Shown: piece after piece, positions 41,040-50,585 of the stretch
Numbering within the stretch: position 1 is the stretch's first letter
How the letters are laid out: the number at the start of each line of letters is the position of its first letter
The notes under the pieces: model-generated
Databases searched by the model: none
The model's input: the letters and a program-made list of their open reading frames with translations, nothing else
What the model was told of the DNA's origin: nothing
From: an uncultured Christensenellaceae bacterium
GTDB taxonomy: Bacteria > Bacillota > Clostridia > Christensenellales > Borkfalkiaceae
Direction: 5' to 3'
Length of the DNA stretch: 64,000 bases
NCBI GenBank assembly: GCA_910586675.1
Contig: CAJUJO010000001.1
Location: forward strand, 23,817 to 87,816
Made by a program: the position numbers and the translations under genes

Positions 41040-42563
41040 ATGATCGCGAAGATAACTTGTTACACGCTGAGCGGCTTGGAAGGCGTGCCCGTCGAGGTGG
41101 AAACGGACGTAAACAAGGGCATCCCCGCCTATGAGATGGTGGGGCTTCCCGATACCGCCGTAAAGGAATCCAAGGAGCGCGTGCGCTCCGCCATCAAGAA
41201 CAGCGGCATGCTGTTTCCCATGCACAAGATAACCGTGAATTTTGCGCCCGCGGACATTAAGAAGGAGGGCGCGATCTTCGATTTGGCGATCGCCGTGAGT
41301 TTGCTCAAAGCGAGCGAACAGCTCGTCGGCGCGGACGTACGCGATACCGTATTTTTGGGCGAGCTTGCGCTCGACGGCTCTCTGCGCCCCGTGAACGGGC
41401 TTTTGCCCATTCTCATTTCGGCGAAGGGGCACGGCTACCGCAAATTCATTATTCCCGCGGGCAACGCGCGGGAGGCGCGCTTTTTGGGCGGCGCGGAAAT
41501 TTATCCCGCAGATTCGCTTATTCAGGTTGTGCGTCAATTAATCGGCGCACAGCCGCTCGAAGCGCTTGAAACGGCGGAGTTCGCCGTACACGCGGGCAAG
41601 CGGTCTTCTGCCGATTTGAGCTTTGTAAGGGGGCAACCGATGGCGCGGCGGGCGCTGGAAATCGCCGTGTCGGGCGGGCATAACCTGCTCATGGTCGGAC
41701 CGCCCGGAACGGGCAAGACTATGCTCGCGCGGTGTCTGCCCACCGTTATGCCCGATCTGACCTTTGAAGAAGCGCTGGAAATCACAAAAATACATTCGGT
41801 TGCGGGAATGCTCGGCGAAGAGGGGATCATCACCGAACGCCCCTTCCGCACGCCGCACCACACGGCGACGACCGTTTCCATGTGCGGCGGCGGAAACCGC
41901 AGCGTTCACCCCGGCGAGATTTCCCTCGCGCACGGCGGCGTGCTCTTTCTGGACGAGCTGCCCGAATACAAGCGCTCTACCCTGGAAGCGCTCCGCCAGC
42001 CGCTCGAAGACGGCGTAATCACCATCGCGCGTTCGGCGGGCGTCGTAACCTATCCCGCGCGGTTTATGCTCTGCGCGAGCATGAATCCCTGCCCTTGCGG
42101 CAATTACGGTTCGGCGAATCTTACGTGCACCTGTTCGCCCGCGGAAATCAGGCGTTACCGCGCCAAGGTTTCCGGCCCTCTTCTCGACCGTATCGACTTG
42201 CAGGTGGAGGTGGACGCCGTCGCCTACGACGACCTTTCGTCCGAAGCGCGCGCGGAAAGTTCGGCTTCGGTAAAGGAGCGGGTGGACGACGCGCGTAAGA
42301 TCCAGCGCAACCGCTTCGAGGGGAGCGCTCTTACCGTCAATGCGGAAATGGGCGAGCGGGAAATAAGGGGGTTCTGCAAGCTGAACGCCGAGTGCGACGC
42401 CATCCTTCGCGCCGCGTTCGAGAAAATGAAGCTTTCCGCCCGCGCAAGGGCGCGCATTATCAAGGTCGCGCGGACGATCGCCGATCTGGACGCGAGCGAA
42501 AATATTCAGCCCAAACACGTGTACGAAGCGGTGTCCTACCGCATTTACGATAAACTCGGTTGA
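41040..42563 (+). CDS. comM: YifB/ComM family Mg-chelatase-like AAA+ ATPase
   Basis: A 507-residue protein with an N-terminal Lon-protease-like domain (VEVETDVNKGIPAYEMVGLPDTAVKE...), Walker A VGPPGTGKTMLARC near residue 220, Walker B GVLFLDELPEY, and a C-terminal Mg-chelatase lid with the CPCGNYG and CTC cysteines. ComM is a hexameric helicase that aids branch migration in natural transformation. dprA is immediately downstream, which fits DNA uptake processing. Confidence 0.94.
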   Translation: MIAKITCYTLSGLEGVPVEVETDVNKGIPAYEMVGLPDTAVKESKERVRSAIKNSGMLFPMHKITVNFAPADIKKEGAIFDLAIAVSLLKASEQLVGADVRDTVFLGELALDGSLRPVNGLLPILISAKGHGYRKFIIPAGNAREARFLGGAEIYPADSLIQVVRQLIGAQPLEALETAEFAVHAGKRSSADLSFVRGQPMARRALEIAVSGGHNLLMVGPPGTGKTMLARCLPTVMPDLTFEEALEITKIHSVAGMLGEEGIITERPFRTPHHTATTVSMCGGGNRSVHPGEISLAHGGVLFLDELPEYKRSTLEALRQPLEDGVITIARSAGVVTYPARFMLCASMNPCPCGNYGSANLTCTCSPAEIRRYRAKVSGPLLDRIDLQVEVDAVAYDDLSSEARAESSASVKERVDDARKIQRNRFEGSALTVNAEMGEREIRGFCKLNAECDAILRAAFEKMKLSARARARIIKVARTIADLDASENIQPKHVYEAVSYRIYDKLG

Positions 42564-42574
42564 GGGAAGAAGCT

Positions 42575-43648
42575 ATGGAATATTCCTCTGCGGAACGCGC
42601 GCTCCTCTGGCTGTGCGCGTGTACGGATACCGAAGAACGTACCCGCGCCGCTCTTCTGCGCGCGGCGGGAGATCCCGAACGGTTATTTCGAGATTGGGAA
42701 AAATTTTCTTCCGCAGTGATAAAATCGGGTGAAAAGGGTGTATATAATAGTAGCCGCGCCGCGCGCGAACGGCAGGCGGACGACTTTCTTTGTGAGCTTC
42801 GGAATAAAGGATATTTCGCGGTAACGCCCCTTTCGGACGACTATCCGGAATCCCTGCGCGCTATTTCACCGCCGCCGCTCGTCCTGTACGGAAGCGGCAA
42901 CCGCGCCCTTCTGAAAGAGCGCAAGTTCTGTATCGTCGGCTCGCGCATAACGCCCCCTTGGGCGGAAAAGCAGGGGAGAATCGTTTCCGAAAAGATTTCG
43001 GAACGGTTCGCCGTCGTAACGGGGCTGGCGGAGGGCGGCGACAGCGCCGCGATCGAAGGCGCTCTGCCGCGCGGCAAGCTCATCTGCGTGCTTCCCAACG
43101 GGTTGGATCAATGTTATCCCGCGGGGCACGCGTCGTTAAAGAAGAAAATCGAAGGAGCGGGCTTGCTCCTTTCCGAATATCCGCCCGCGGTTGCGCTCAA
43201 AAAATATCATTTCCACGCGCGCAACCGCATTCTTGCGGGGCTTTCGGAAGGCGTGCTTGTCCTTTCTGCGGGGGTTCGGAGCGGCACGCTCATCACCGCG
43301 GACTTTGCGGCGGAATACGGGCGGGACGTGTTCGCCTTTCCCCATAACTTAGGCGCTTCTCAGGGCGCGGGGTGTAACGAACTCATCAAAAAGGGCGCGT
43401 ACCTTTGCACTTGCGCCGAAGATATTCTCTCCTGTTACGGGCTGGAATGCGCCGCTTCCGTGCGGGAAGCGCTCACGCCGTCGGAAGAGCGTGTGTTAAA
43501 CGTATTGCGGGAGGGCGGGGAATTGCACGCCGCGCTCGTCGCGGAACGCGCGGGCATGCAGGTGTTCGAGGCAATCGCAGCGCTGTCCTCTCTCGAAATC
43601 AAAAATTACGCGGTAAAATCGGGCGGAAACCGATATGCGGCGGTATAA
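42575..43648 (+). CDS. dprA: DNA-processing protein DprA (Smf)
   Basis: A 357-residue protein that loads RecA on incoming single strands. The Rossmann-like core has YPESLRAISPPPLVLYGSG, IVGSRITPPWAEKQG, the VTGLAEGGDSAAIEGAL glycine motif and EYGRDVFAFPHNLGASQGAGCNELIKKGA. A C-terminal winged-helix-like piece (about 290-355) follows. A TTG 15 bases upstream is in frame, but ATG 42575 is better spaced from AGGGAAG. The order dprA-topA-trmFO-hslVU is that of Bacillus. Confidence 0.95.
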   Translation: MEYSSAERALLWLCACTDTEERTRAALLRAAGDPERLFRDWEKFSSAVIKSGEKGVYNSSRAARERQADDFLCELRNKGYFAVTPLSDDYPESLRAISPPPLVLYGSGNRALLKERKFCIVGSRITPPWAEKQGRIVSEKISERFAVVTGLAEGGDSAAIEGALPRGKLICVLPNGLDQCYPAGHASLKKKIEGAGLLLSEYPPAVALKKYHFHARNRILAGLSEGVLVLSAGVRSGTLITADFAAEYGRDVFAFPHNLGASQGAGCNELIKKGAYLCTCAEDILSCYGLECAASVREALTPSEERVLNVLREGGELHAALVAERAGMQVFEAIAALSSLEIKNYAVKSGGNRYAAV

Positions 43649-43657
43649 AGGAGTTTT

Positions 43658-45868
43658 ATGGATCTGATCATCGTGGAGTCGCCGTCCAAGGCGAAAACCA
43701 TTTCCAAGTATCTCAAAGGCAAGTATCGCGTGGACGCGTCGGGAGGGCATATCCGCGACCTTCCGCAAAAGACGCTCGGCGTTTCTATCGAAAAGAATTA
43801 CGAACCAAAATACGTCAATTCTCCCGGAAAAGAGGACACGATCAAGCGCCTGACCGAAGAGGCGCGGAGCGCCGACCGCGTGTACCTCGCGACCGACCCC
43901 GACCGCGAAGGGGAAGCCATTTCCTGGCATTTACAGACGGTGCTCGGATTAGACGCGGACAAGGACAACCGAATCGAGTTCAACGAGATTTCGCCCAAGG
44001 CGGTGGAGCGCGCCCTCAAAAAACCGCGTAAAATCAACTATAATCTCGTGGACGCACAGCAGGCGCGCCGCGTGCTCGATAGGCTCGTGGGCTATAAGCT
44101 TTCGCCCTTTTTGAACAACAAAATTCAGGACGGGCTTTCGGCGGGAAGGGTGCAGTCCGTCGCGCTTCGGCTCATTGTAGACAGGGAGCGCGAGATTCAG
44201 GCGTTCAAGCCCGAAGAGTACTGGACGATCACCGCCGAATTGCAGGATAAAGAGAAGAAATTCTCGCCGTTCAAAGCAGCGCTGGAGAAGTTCGAGGGCA
44301 AGAAGCTCAAAATCGTCAACAAGGAGCAGGCGGACGCGGCGCTTGCCGCGCTCGGCGACGGCTCGTACGCCGTCAACGCGGTGAAAAAGAGCATCACCAA
44401 ATCGCACGCGCCCGCGCCCTTCACCACGAGCACGCTCCAACAGGACGCGTCCAACAAGTGCGGTATGACCGCGCCCGAAACTATGCTTATGGCGCAGCAT
44501 CTGTACGAAGGCATCGACGTCGAGGGCGAGGGGCATATCGCCTTCGTAACCTATATCAGAACGGACTCCACGCGCGTTTCCGAAGACGCGCAGGCGTCGG
44601 CGCTTTCCTATATCGAGGAAAAGTACGGCAGGGAATACTGTCCCGAAAAACCCAACGTCTACGCTTCCAAAAAGGGCGCGCAGGACGCGCACGAAGCCAT
44701 CCGTCCCATCGACCTTGCTCGCACGCCAGAGTCGGTTAAAAAGCTGCTCGATAAAAAGCATTACAACATTTATAAACTTATTTACGAGCGTTTCATTGCT
44801 TCGCAGATGGCGGAAGCGCAGTACGACTCCATGCAGATCGAGATCGAGAACGGCGCCTATGGATTAAAGGCGAGCGGCAAGACGCTCCGTTTTAAGGGCT
44901 ATACCGCCGTCTATCAGGAGAGCAGGAAAGAGGACGAAGAGGAGACGGGCGGAAAGCTTCTCCCCGCGCTCTCCGAGGGCGACGGGCTGGACGGCATTTC
45001 CCTGAAGCCCGAACAGAAATTTACAAAACCGCCCGTGCGCTATACCGACGCTTCCCTCGTCAAGGCGATGGAAGACAAGGGGATCGGCAGGCCGTCTACC
45101 TACGCTTCCATCATCTCCGTGCTCAACAAGCGCAGGTATGTGGAAAAAGAGGGCAAGTACATGAAGCCCACGGACGTCGCGTACCGCATTACCGATATTC
45201 TGCTTCAATATTTCACCGATATTATGGACGTCGGTTTTACGGCGAATATGGAAGAAAAATTGGACGAAATCGAGGACGGCGGCAAGGATTGGCGCAGCAT
45301 CATCGGCGATTTTTATCCGCCGTTTGAAGAAAAACTCCGTTTCGCCAATACGGACGGGGATGAGGAAACGGATATTCTGTGCGAGAAGTGCGGTTCCCGC
45401 ATGATACGCAAATCCAACAAGTACGGCAAATACCTCGCATGTTCCAACTATCCCAAGTGCTCCAATATCGTCAGCGAGCAGGGTCCCGAGGTGAGCGAAA
45501 CGCTCTGCCCCAATTGCGGTCAGCCGATGATCGTGCGAATGGGAAAGTTCGGCAAATTCCTGTCCTGTTCCAATTATCCGGAATGCAAATGCACGCTTCC
45601 CTTCGGCGAGAAGGCGGAAGACGTTCTGGAAGGGGTCTGCCCCGACTGCGGAAAACCCACAAAAAAACTGAAAAGCAAACGCGGAAAATTCTTTTACGGA
45701 TGTACGGGTTATCCCGATTGCAAGTTTTTGAGCTGGGATATGCCTACGGGTGAGAAGTGCCCGCAGTGCGGCAGTGCGGTTATCAAGACGGCGAAGGGGG
45801 ATTTCAGGTGTTCCAATCGGGATTGCGCCTATACGCCCATGACGCCCGCGGAAGAAAAGCATGATTAA
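43658..45868 (+). CDS. topA: DNA topoisomerase I
   Basis: A 736-residue type IA topoisomerase that relaxes negative supercoils. It has the Toprim start IIVESPSKAKTISKYLKG, the DxDxE block ATDPDREGEAISW, the active-site Tyr at about residue 299 in YIRTDSTRVS, and the C-terminal GIGRPSTYASII block. Four C-terminal zinc knuckles follow (CEKCGSRM, CPNCGQPM, CPDCGKPT, CPQCGSAV, each with a downstream Cys pair). The stop overlaps trmFO by eight bases. Confidence 0.98.
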   Translation: MDLIIVESPSKAKTISKYLKGKYRVDASGGHIRDLPQKTLGVSIEKNYEPKYVNSPGKEDTIKRLTEEARSADRVYLATDPDREGEAISWHLQTVLGLDADKDNRIEFNEISPKAVERALKKPRKINYNLVDAQQARRVLDRLVGYKLSPFLNNKIQDGLSAGRVQSVALRLIVDREREIQAFKPEEYWTITAELQDKEKKFSPFKAALEKFEGKKLKIVNKEQADAALAALGDGSYAVNAVKKSITKSHAPAPFTTSTLQQDASNKCGMTAPETMLMAQHLYEGIDVEGEGHIAFVTYIRTDSTRVSEDAQASALSYIEEKYGREYCPEKPNVYASKKGAQDAHEAIRPIDLARTPESVKKLLDKKHYNIYKLIYERFIASQMAEAQYDSMQIEIENGAYGLKASGKTLRFKGYTAVYQESRKEDEEETGGKLLPALSEGDGLDGISLKPEQKFTKPPVRYTDASLVKAMEDKGIGRPSTYASIISVLNKRRYVEKEGKYMKPTDVAYRITDILLQYFTDIMDVGFTANMEEKLDEIEDGGKDWRSIIGDFYPPFEEKLRFANTDGDEETDILCEKCGSRMIRKSNKYGKYLACSNYPKCSNIVSEQGPEVSETLCPNCGQPMIVRMGKFGKFLSCSNYPECKCTLPFGEKAEDVLEGVCPDCGKPTKKLKSKRGKFFYGCTGYPDCKFLSWDMPTGEKCPQCGSAVIKTAKGDFRCSNRDCAYTPMTPAEEKHD

Positions 45869-47156
45869 AATCATCGGCGCGGGGCTTGCCGGGTGCGAAG
45901 CGGCATATTATTTAGGCAGGCGAGGCGTTTCCGTCGAACTCGTGGAAATGAAACCCGTAAAATTTTCTCCCGCGCACAATTCGGCGTCGTTCGCCGAACT
46001 CGTCTGCTCCAATTCTTTGAAGAGCGACGATATCTGGGGCAATGCGTGCGGACTGTTGAAGGAGGAAATGCGGCGTTTGGGTTCGCTTGTCGTCGAGGCG
46101 GCGGACAAGACGCGCGTTCCCGCGGGCGGCGCGCTCGCGGTGGACAGAATCAAGTTTTCCGCTTATATTACGAAGAAAATAAAGTCGTGCAAGAATATCG
46201 AGGTCGTCTGCCGCGAAGAAACCGTTCTGCCCGAGGCGGGAATCGTCGCTACGGGTCCGCTTACCGAGGGCGGTTTGTATGAGGACATCGAGCGGAAGCT
46301 GGGCGGAGTGTTGCATTTTTACGATGCGTCCGCGCCCGTCGTCTCGGCGGACAGCATCGATTTTTCCCGCACGTTTACGGGCGACAGATACGGCAAAGGT
46401 ACGGGTGATTATATCAACTGCCCCATGACGAAAGATGAATATTACGCCTTCGTAACGGAGCTTCTCTCGGCGGAAAAGGTAACTCTTCACGGCTTTGAAA
46501 AACGGGAAATATTTGAAGGCTGCATGCCTGTCGAAGTGATGGCTTCCCGCGGAAAGGAGACCTTGCGTTACGGCACGTTCAAGCCTGTCGGGCTTTCGGA
46601 CGGGGGCGGACGGCGACCTTTCGCCGTTCTTCAACTGCGTAAGGAGAACGCCGCGGGAACAAGCTACGGGCTTGTCGGCTGCCAGACCAACCTGAAATTC
46701 GGCGAACAAAAACGTGTATTCGGTCTGATTCCCGCGCTGAAAAACGCCGAATATGAACGTTATGGCGTTATGCACCGTAACACGTATTTGCAATCGCCCG
46801 ATATTCTGAACGCCGCGTTTGCGGTGAAAAGCAATCCCGCGCTTTATTTCGCGGGGCAGATCACGGGCGTGGAGGGGTACGTCGAGAGCGCGGCGAGCGG
46901 GCTTCTCGCGGGGATCCACGTGTGGAACGGATTGAACGGCAGGAAGATACAGGCGCCGCAGGATACCTGCGTTGCGGGCGCGCTCTCCCGCTACGTCGCC
47001 TATCCGAATCAAGACTTTCAGCCGATGAACGCCAATTATGGCATACTGCGCGCGGGCTTTGCGGAAGTGCGCGATAAAAAAGAGAAAAAAAGACTCCTCG
47101 GCGAGCGTGCGCTCGAAGAAATCGGGCGGTTTAAGAATACGATCGCGGGGGAATAA
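45861..47156 (+). CDS. trmFO: tRNA m5U54 methyltransferase TrmFO (folate-dependent)
   Basis: A 431-residue FAD enzyme that methylates U54 of tRNA using methylene-tetrahydrofolate. The FAD motif is IIGAGLAGCEAAYYLGRRG. It has FSPAHNSASFAELVCSNSLKSD, YINCPMTKDEYYAFVTEL and the C-terminal block FAGQITGVEGYVESAASGL that separates TrmFO from MnmG. The ATG lies inside the end of topA. It is paralogous to mnmG at 31359-33218. Confidence 0.97.
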   Translation: MIKIIGAGLAGCEAAYYLGRRGVSVELVEMKPVKFSPAHNSASFAELVCSNSLKSDDIWGNACGLLKEEMRRLGSLVVEAADKTRVPAGGALAVDRIKFSAYITKKIKSCKNIEVVCREETVLPEAGIVATGPLTEGGLYEDIERKLGGVLHFYDASAPVVSADSIDFSRTFTGDRYGKGTGDYINCPMTKDEYYAFVTELLSAEKVTLHGFEKREIFEGCMPVEVMASRGKETLRYGTFKPVGLSDGGGRRPFAVLQLRKENAAGTSYGLVGCQTNLKFGEQKRVFGLIPALKNAEYERYGVMHRNTYLQSPDILNAAFAVKSNPALYFAGQITGVEGYVESAASGLLAGIHVWNGLNGRKIQAPQDTCVAGALSRYVAYPNQDFQPMNANYGILRAGFAEVRDKKEKKRLLGERALEEIGRFKNTIAGE

Positions 47157-47167
47157 GGAGAATTATT

Positions 47168-47701
47168 ATGGAATTTCGGGGAACAACCATTTGCGCCGTC
47201 AAGCGCGGCGGCGTTACCGCCATTGCGGGCGACGGACAGGTTACCATGGGAGAATCGGTCGTATTCAAGAATACGGCGGTCAAGGTGCGCCGCATTTACG
47301 GCGGAAAGGTTATTCTGGGGTTCGCGGGGTCGGTCACCGACGCCTTCTCCCTTTCCGAGCGATTCGAGGGAATGCTCAATAAATTTGCGGGCAACCTCAT
47401 GCGTTCGGCGGTGGAACTCGCCGATTTGTGGCGTTCGGATAAGGTCGGCAGAAAGCTGGACGCCATGATGATCACGGCGGATAAGGATACCCTTTTGATT
47501 CTTTCGGGAACGGGCGAGGTCATCGAGCCGGACGAGGGCATCTGCGCCATCGGCAGCGGCGGCAATTACGCCCTTGCGGCGGCGCGCGCGCTCGCGCAGA
47601 ATACCGATTACTCCGCCGAAGAGATCGCGCGCAAGTCCTTGAAGATTGCAAGCGAAATCTGTGTGTATACCAACGACCATATCATCTGCGAGTGCGTTTA
47701 A
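47168..47701 (+). CDS. hslV: ATP-dependent protease HslV (ClpQ) peptidase
   Basis: A 177-residue proteasome-like peptidase. The short pro-sequence MEFRG precedes TTICAVKRGG, so Thr6 becomes the N-terminal nucleophile. It has GDGQVTMG and the IGSGGNYALAAARAL block. It partners the HslU unfoldase encoded 268 bases downstream. The intervening gap is larger than usual for hslVU and holds a dispersed hairpin element. Confidence 0.97.
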   Translation: MEFRGTTICAVKRGGVTAIAGDGQVTMGESVVFKNTAVKVRRIYGGKVILGFAGSVTDAFSLSERFEGMLNKFAGNLMRSAVELADLWRSDKVGRKLDAMMITADKDTLLILSGTGEVIEPDEGICAIGSGGNYALAAARALAQNTDYSAEEIARKSLKIASEICVYTNDHIICECV

Positions 47702-47707
47702 GTTCAC

Positions 47708-47734
47708 ACTTTTCTTTTCTGCGAAAAGAAAAGT
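47708..47734. repeat. Intergenic hairpin element after hslV, copy C part 1
   Basis: Twelve-base perfect arms ACTTTTCTTTTC / GAAAAGAAAAGT around TGC, six bases after the hslV stop. A very similar hairpin lies after nusG at 63861-63887. Confidence 0.6.
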
Positions 47735-47771
47735 CGTGAGCGGAGAGATTTTATTTTATAACTTACCGATA

Positions 47772-47785
47772 GCCGCGTCTGCGGC
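47772..47785. repeat. Intergenic hairpin element, copy C part 2
   Basis: GCCGC-GTCT-GCGGC followed a few bases later by TTGTCCGA, as in the copy at the right end of the window. The rest of 47786-47969 contains no gene I can support. Confidence 0.5.
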
Positions 47786-47969
47786 GTCGCGTTGTCCGAC
47801 GACAAGCGTAAAGCATTGCGCAAGTTGTGTTCCGCAGCGGAGGGAAACCCTCCTCGCGGCAGGAATTGATAGGGCGGAAGAAAAAGCCTCGCGTTTTGCG
47901 TCTTGCTTGCAACTTCTTCCGTTTACTTCGTTGAAACGGACTTATTCAAGGAAACAATAAGGAGTTAAC

Positions 47970-49280
47970 ATGAATTTATCGCCCAAACAAATCGTCCATG
48001 AATTGGACAAGCATATCATCGGTCAGCAGGAGGCGAAAAAGGCCGTCGCCATCGCGCTGCGCAACCGTTACAGGAGGGCGCAGCTCTCCGCCGAACTGCG
48101 CGACGAAATTACGCCCAAGAACATCATCATGAAGGGGCCCACGGGCGTGGGTAAAACGGAGATTGCACGGCGGCTCGCAAAGCTCGTCCGCGCGCCCTTC
48201 ATCAAGGTGGAGGCGACCAAATACACCGAAGTCGGTTACGTCGGAAAAGACGTTGAAGGCATGGTGCGCGATCTGGTGGAATGCGCCTTCCGTCTCGTCA
48301 AAGACGAAAAGACGGCGGAGGTCTCCGTCAAGGCGACGGACATCGCCGAAAAGAAAATGGTAAAGATTCTCGCCGAAGTCAAAAAGACGGACAGGGGAGA
48401 GACGGCGAAGGAGGTATTCGAAGCCAATCTTCTGGAATCGCTCCGCAAGGGGACGTTCGATCACCTCGTCGTCGAAGCGGAGGTGAAGGACGAGCCCAAG
48501 AGCATGGAGCTCGTTCCGGGCGGGGCTGCGATCAACCTCGGATCCATTTTCGGGGAGATGCTCCCGCAAAAAAAGAAAAAGCGCAAAATCACCGTGAAAG
48601 AGGCGATGAAGACCTTTATTGCCGAGGAAGCGGATAAGCTCATCGACGACGACGCGGTGCAGGACGAAGCGCTCCGCCGCGCCGAAAACGACGGCATCAT
48701 TTTCATCGACGAAATCGACAAAATCGCGGGGAAAGGGAACACCTCGGGCGCGGACGTTTCCCGCGAGGGCGTGCAGAGGGACATTCTTCCCATCGTGGAA
48801 GGATGCACGGTTATGACCAAGTACGGCGCCGTGAAAACCGATTACATGCTCTTTATTGCGGCGGGAGCCTTCCATGTGGCGCGGGTGGAGGATCTCATTC
48901 CCGAGCTTCAAGGACGTTTCCCTGTATCGGTAGAGCTCGCTTCGCTCACCAAAGAGGATTTCGTAAATATTCTCACCAACACCGAGCATTCGCTCACGCA
49001 GCAGTACGCGGTGCTCCTTGCGGTGGATAACATCGACTTGAAGTTCACGCCCGACGCCATCGAGGCGATTGCCGAAATTTCCGAGGATATCAACCTCACG
49101 AGCGAGGACATCGGCGCGCGCAGGCTGCACACCGTTATGGAGTTTCTGCTCGAAGATATTTCCTTTAACGCGGGCGGCGGCGACTATCCCGTTATTCCCG
49201 TAGAGGTCAACCGCGCTTACGTGGAAGAGCACCTGAAAAAAATCACCAAGGACAGGGATTTGAAAAAGTACGTGCTTTAA
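47970..49280 (+). CDS. hslU: ATP-dependent protease HslU (ClpY) ATPase
   Basis: A 436-residue AAA+ unfoldase. It has the N-terminus PKQIVHELDKHIIGQQEAKKA, Walker A GPTGVGKTEIARRLA near residue 60, the pore region KYTEVGYVGKDVEGMVRDL, an I-domain with a basic stretch (PQKKKKRKITVKEA), Walker B GIIFIDEIDK, and the C-terminal KYVL that docks into HslV. The ribosome site is AAGGAG. codY, which follows in Bacillus, is absent; hisS follows instead. Confidence 0.98.
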   Translation: MNLSPKQIVHELDKHIIGQQEAKKAVAIALRNRYRRAQLSAELRDEITPKNIIMKGPTGVGKTEIARRLAKLVRAPFIKVEATKYTEVGYVGKDVEGMVRDLVECAFRLVKDEKTAEVSVKATDIAEKKMVKILAEVKKTDRGETAKEVFEANLLESLRKGTFDHLVVEAEVKDEPKSMELVPGGAAINLGSIFGEMLPQKKKKRKITVKEAMKTFIAEEADKLIDDDAVQDEALRRAENDGIIFIDEIDKIAGKGNTSGADVSREGVQRDILPIVEGCTVMTKYGAVKTDYMLFIAAGAFHVARVEDLIPELQGRFPVSVELASLTKEDFVNILTNTEHSLTQQYAVLLAVDNIDLKFTPDAIEAIAEISEDINLTSEDIGARRLHTVMEFLLEDISFNAGGGDYPVIPVEVNRAYVEEHLKKITKDRDLKKYVL

Positions 49281-49324
49281 GCGCGCGGAAGAATAATTTT
49301 TTATCATATTGCAAGGAAAAAAGA

Positions 49325-50581
49325 ATGATACAGATTCCCAAGGGCACGAAGGATATTCTGCCTTCGCAGGTTTATTTATGGCAGCATCTTGAAAAGACGG
49401 CGCGCGAAACGTCGGAGAAATTCGCCTTCAAAGAGATCCGCACGCCCGTGTTCGAGCATACCGAGCTTTTCCTGCGCGGCGTCGGCGATACGACGGACAT
49501 CGTCAATAAGGAGATGTATACCTTTCTCGACAAGGGCGGCCGATCGGTAACGCTCCGCCCCGAGGGGACGGCGGGCGTCGCGCGCGCCTTCGTCGAAAAC
49601 GGGCTTGCGGGCGGGGCGCTCCCCGCGAAGTTATATTATATGATTTCCGCATTCCGTTACGAGCGCCCGCAGGCGGGCAGGCTACGGGAATTTCACCAGT
49701 TCGGCGCGGAAATGTACGGCGCGGGCGGCGCGTTCGCCGATGCGGAAATCATCTCCCTCGCAGATGGATTTTTGAAGGCGCTCGGCTTAAAGAAGGTCGC
49801 GCTTCAAATCAATTCCATCGGCTGTAAAAGCTGCCGCGCGGAGTATCATAAAGCGCTCGGAGAATATTTTTCGCCCCGCCTTTTCGATATGTGCGGCGAC
49901 TGCAAAACGCGATTCGGGAAGAACCCCATGCGCATTCTGGACTGCAAGGAGGAAAGGTGTAAAAAACATACGGCGGGCGCGCCGAGGATGCTTGATTTTC
50001 TCTGCGGCGACTGCCGCGCTCACTTTGAGGAGGTGAAGGAGCTGCTTGCCGCTTCGGGCATCGCCTTTACCGTAAATCCTTCCATCGTGCGCGGGCTGGA
50101 CTATTACAGCCGCACGGTGTTCGAGTTTACTTCGGACGCGGCGGGCGCGCAGGGCACCGTGCTCGGCGGCGGCAGATACGACGGACTTTTGGAGCAGATG
50201 GGAGAAAAGCCCCTACCCGCCGTCGGGTTTGCTGCGGGCATGGAGCGACTTCTAATGGTCATGGAAGCGGAGAACGCGCCCGTTCCGCAGGAGGAGGGCG
50301 TATGCTGCTATCTTGCAGGCATGGAGAAAGAGAGCCGCAAACGGGCGTTCCTTCTTGCCGAAGCGCTGCGGGGACAGGGTGTTTCCTGCGAGGTCGATTT
50401 GATGGAGCGTTCTTTGAAGGCGCAGTTCAAATATGCGGATAAAAGAGGCGCGCGTTTTGTCGCCGTTATCGGAGAAAAGGAGCTTTCGGACGGCGCGGCG
50501 GAAGTGAAGGACATGAGAAATTCCGCATCCGAACGCGTTAAATTTTCCGAACTTGTGCAATACTTAAAGCAAAGGAGTTAA
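49325..50581 (+). CDS. hisS: Histidyl-tRNA synthetase
   Basis: A 418-residue class II synthetase. Motif 2 is in the RYERPQAGRLREFHQFGAE block. The His-specific signature is VRGLDYYSRTVFEF, with GGGRYDGLLEQMG as motif 3 region, and a C-terminal anticodon-binding domain follows. The central part has the Cys pairs (CKSCR, CGDCK, LDCKEERC, CGDCR) common in HisRS of Clostridia. It is four bases from trxA, so the two are co-transcribed. Confidence 0.97.
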   Translation: MIQIPKGTKDILPSQVYLWQHLEKTARETSEKFAFKEIRTPVFEHTELFLRGVGDTTDIVNKEMYTFLDKGGRSVTLRPEGTAGVARAFVENGLAGGALPAKLYYMISAFRYERPQAGRLREFHQFGAEMYGAGGAFADAEIISLADGFLKALGLKKVALQINSIGCKSCRAEYHKALGEYFSPRLFDMCGDCKTRFGKNPMRILDCKEERCKKHTAGAPRMLDFLCGDCRAHFEEVKELLAASGIAFTVNPSIVRGLDYYSRTVFEFTSDAAGAQGTVLGGGRYDGLLEQMGEKPLPAVGFAAGMERLLMVMEAENAPVPQEEGVCCYLAGMEKESRKRAFLLAEALRGQGVSCEVDLMERSLKAQFKYADKRGARFVAVIGEKELSDGAAEVKDMRNSASERVKFSELVQYLKQRS

Positions 50582-50585
50582 TATT

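Noticed and set aside
39033..41537. An 834-codon open frame antisense to the glycosyltransferase and comM genes
   Set aside because: It spans two real genes on the other strand and is extremely rich in Arg, Glu and His, a typical codon-bias shadow.
47702..47969. A hidden small gene or tRNA between hslV and hslU
   Set aside because: No cloverleaf or coding pattern was found; the space is accounted for in part by hairpin elements.
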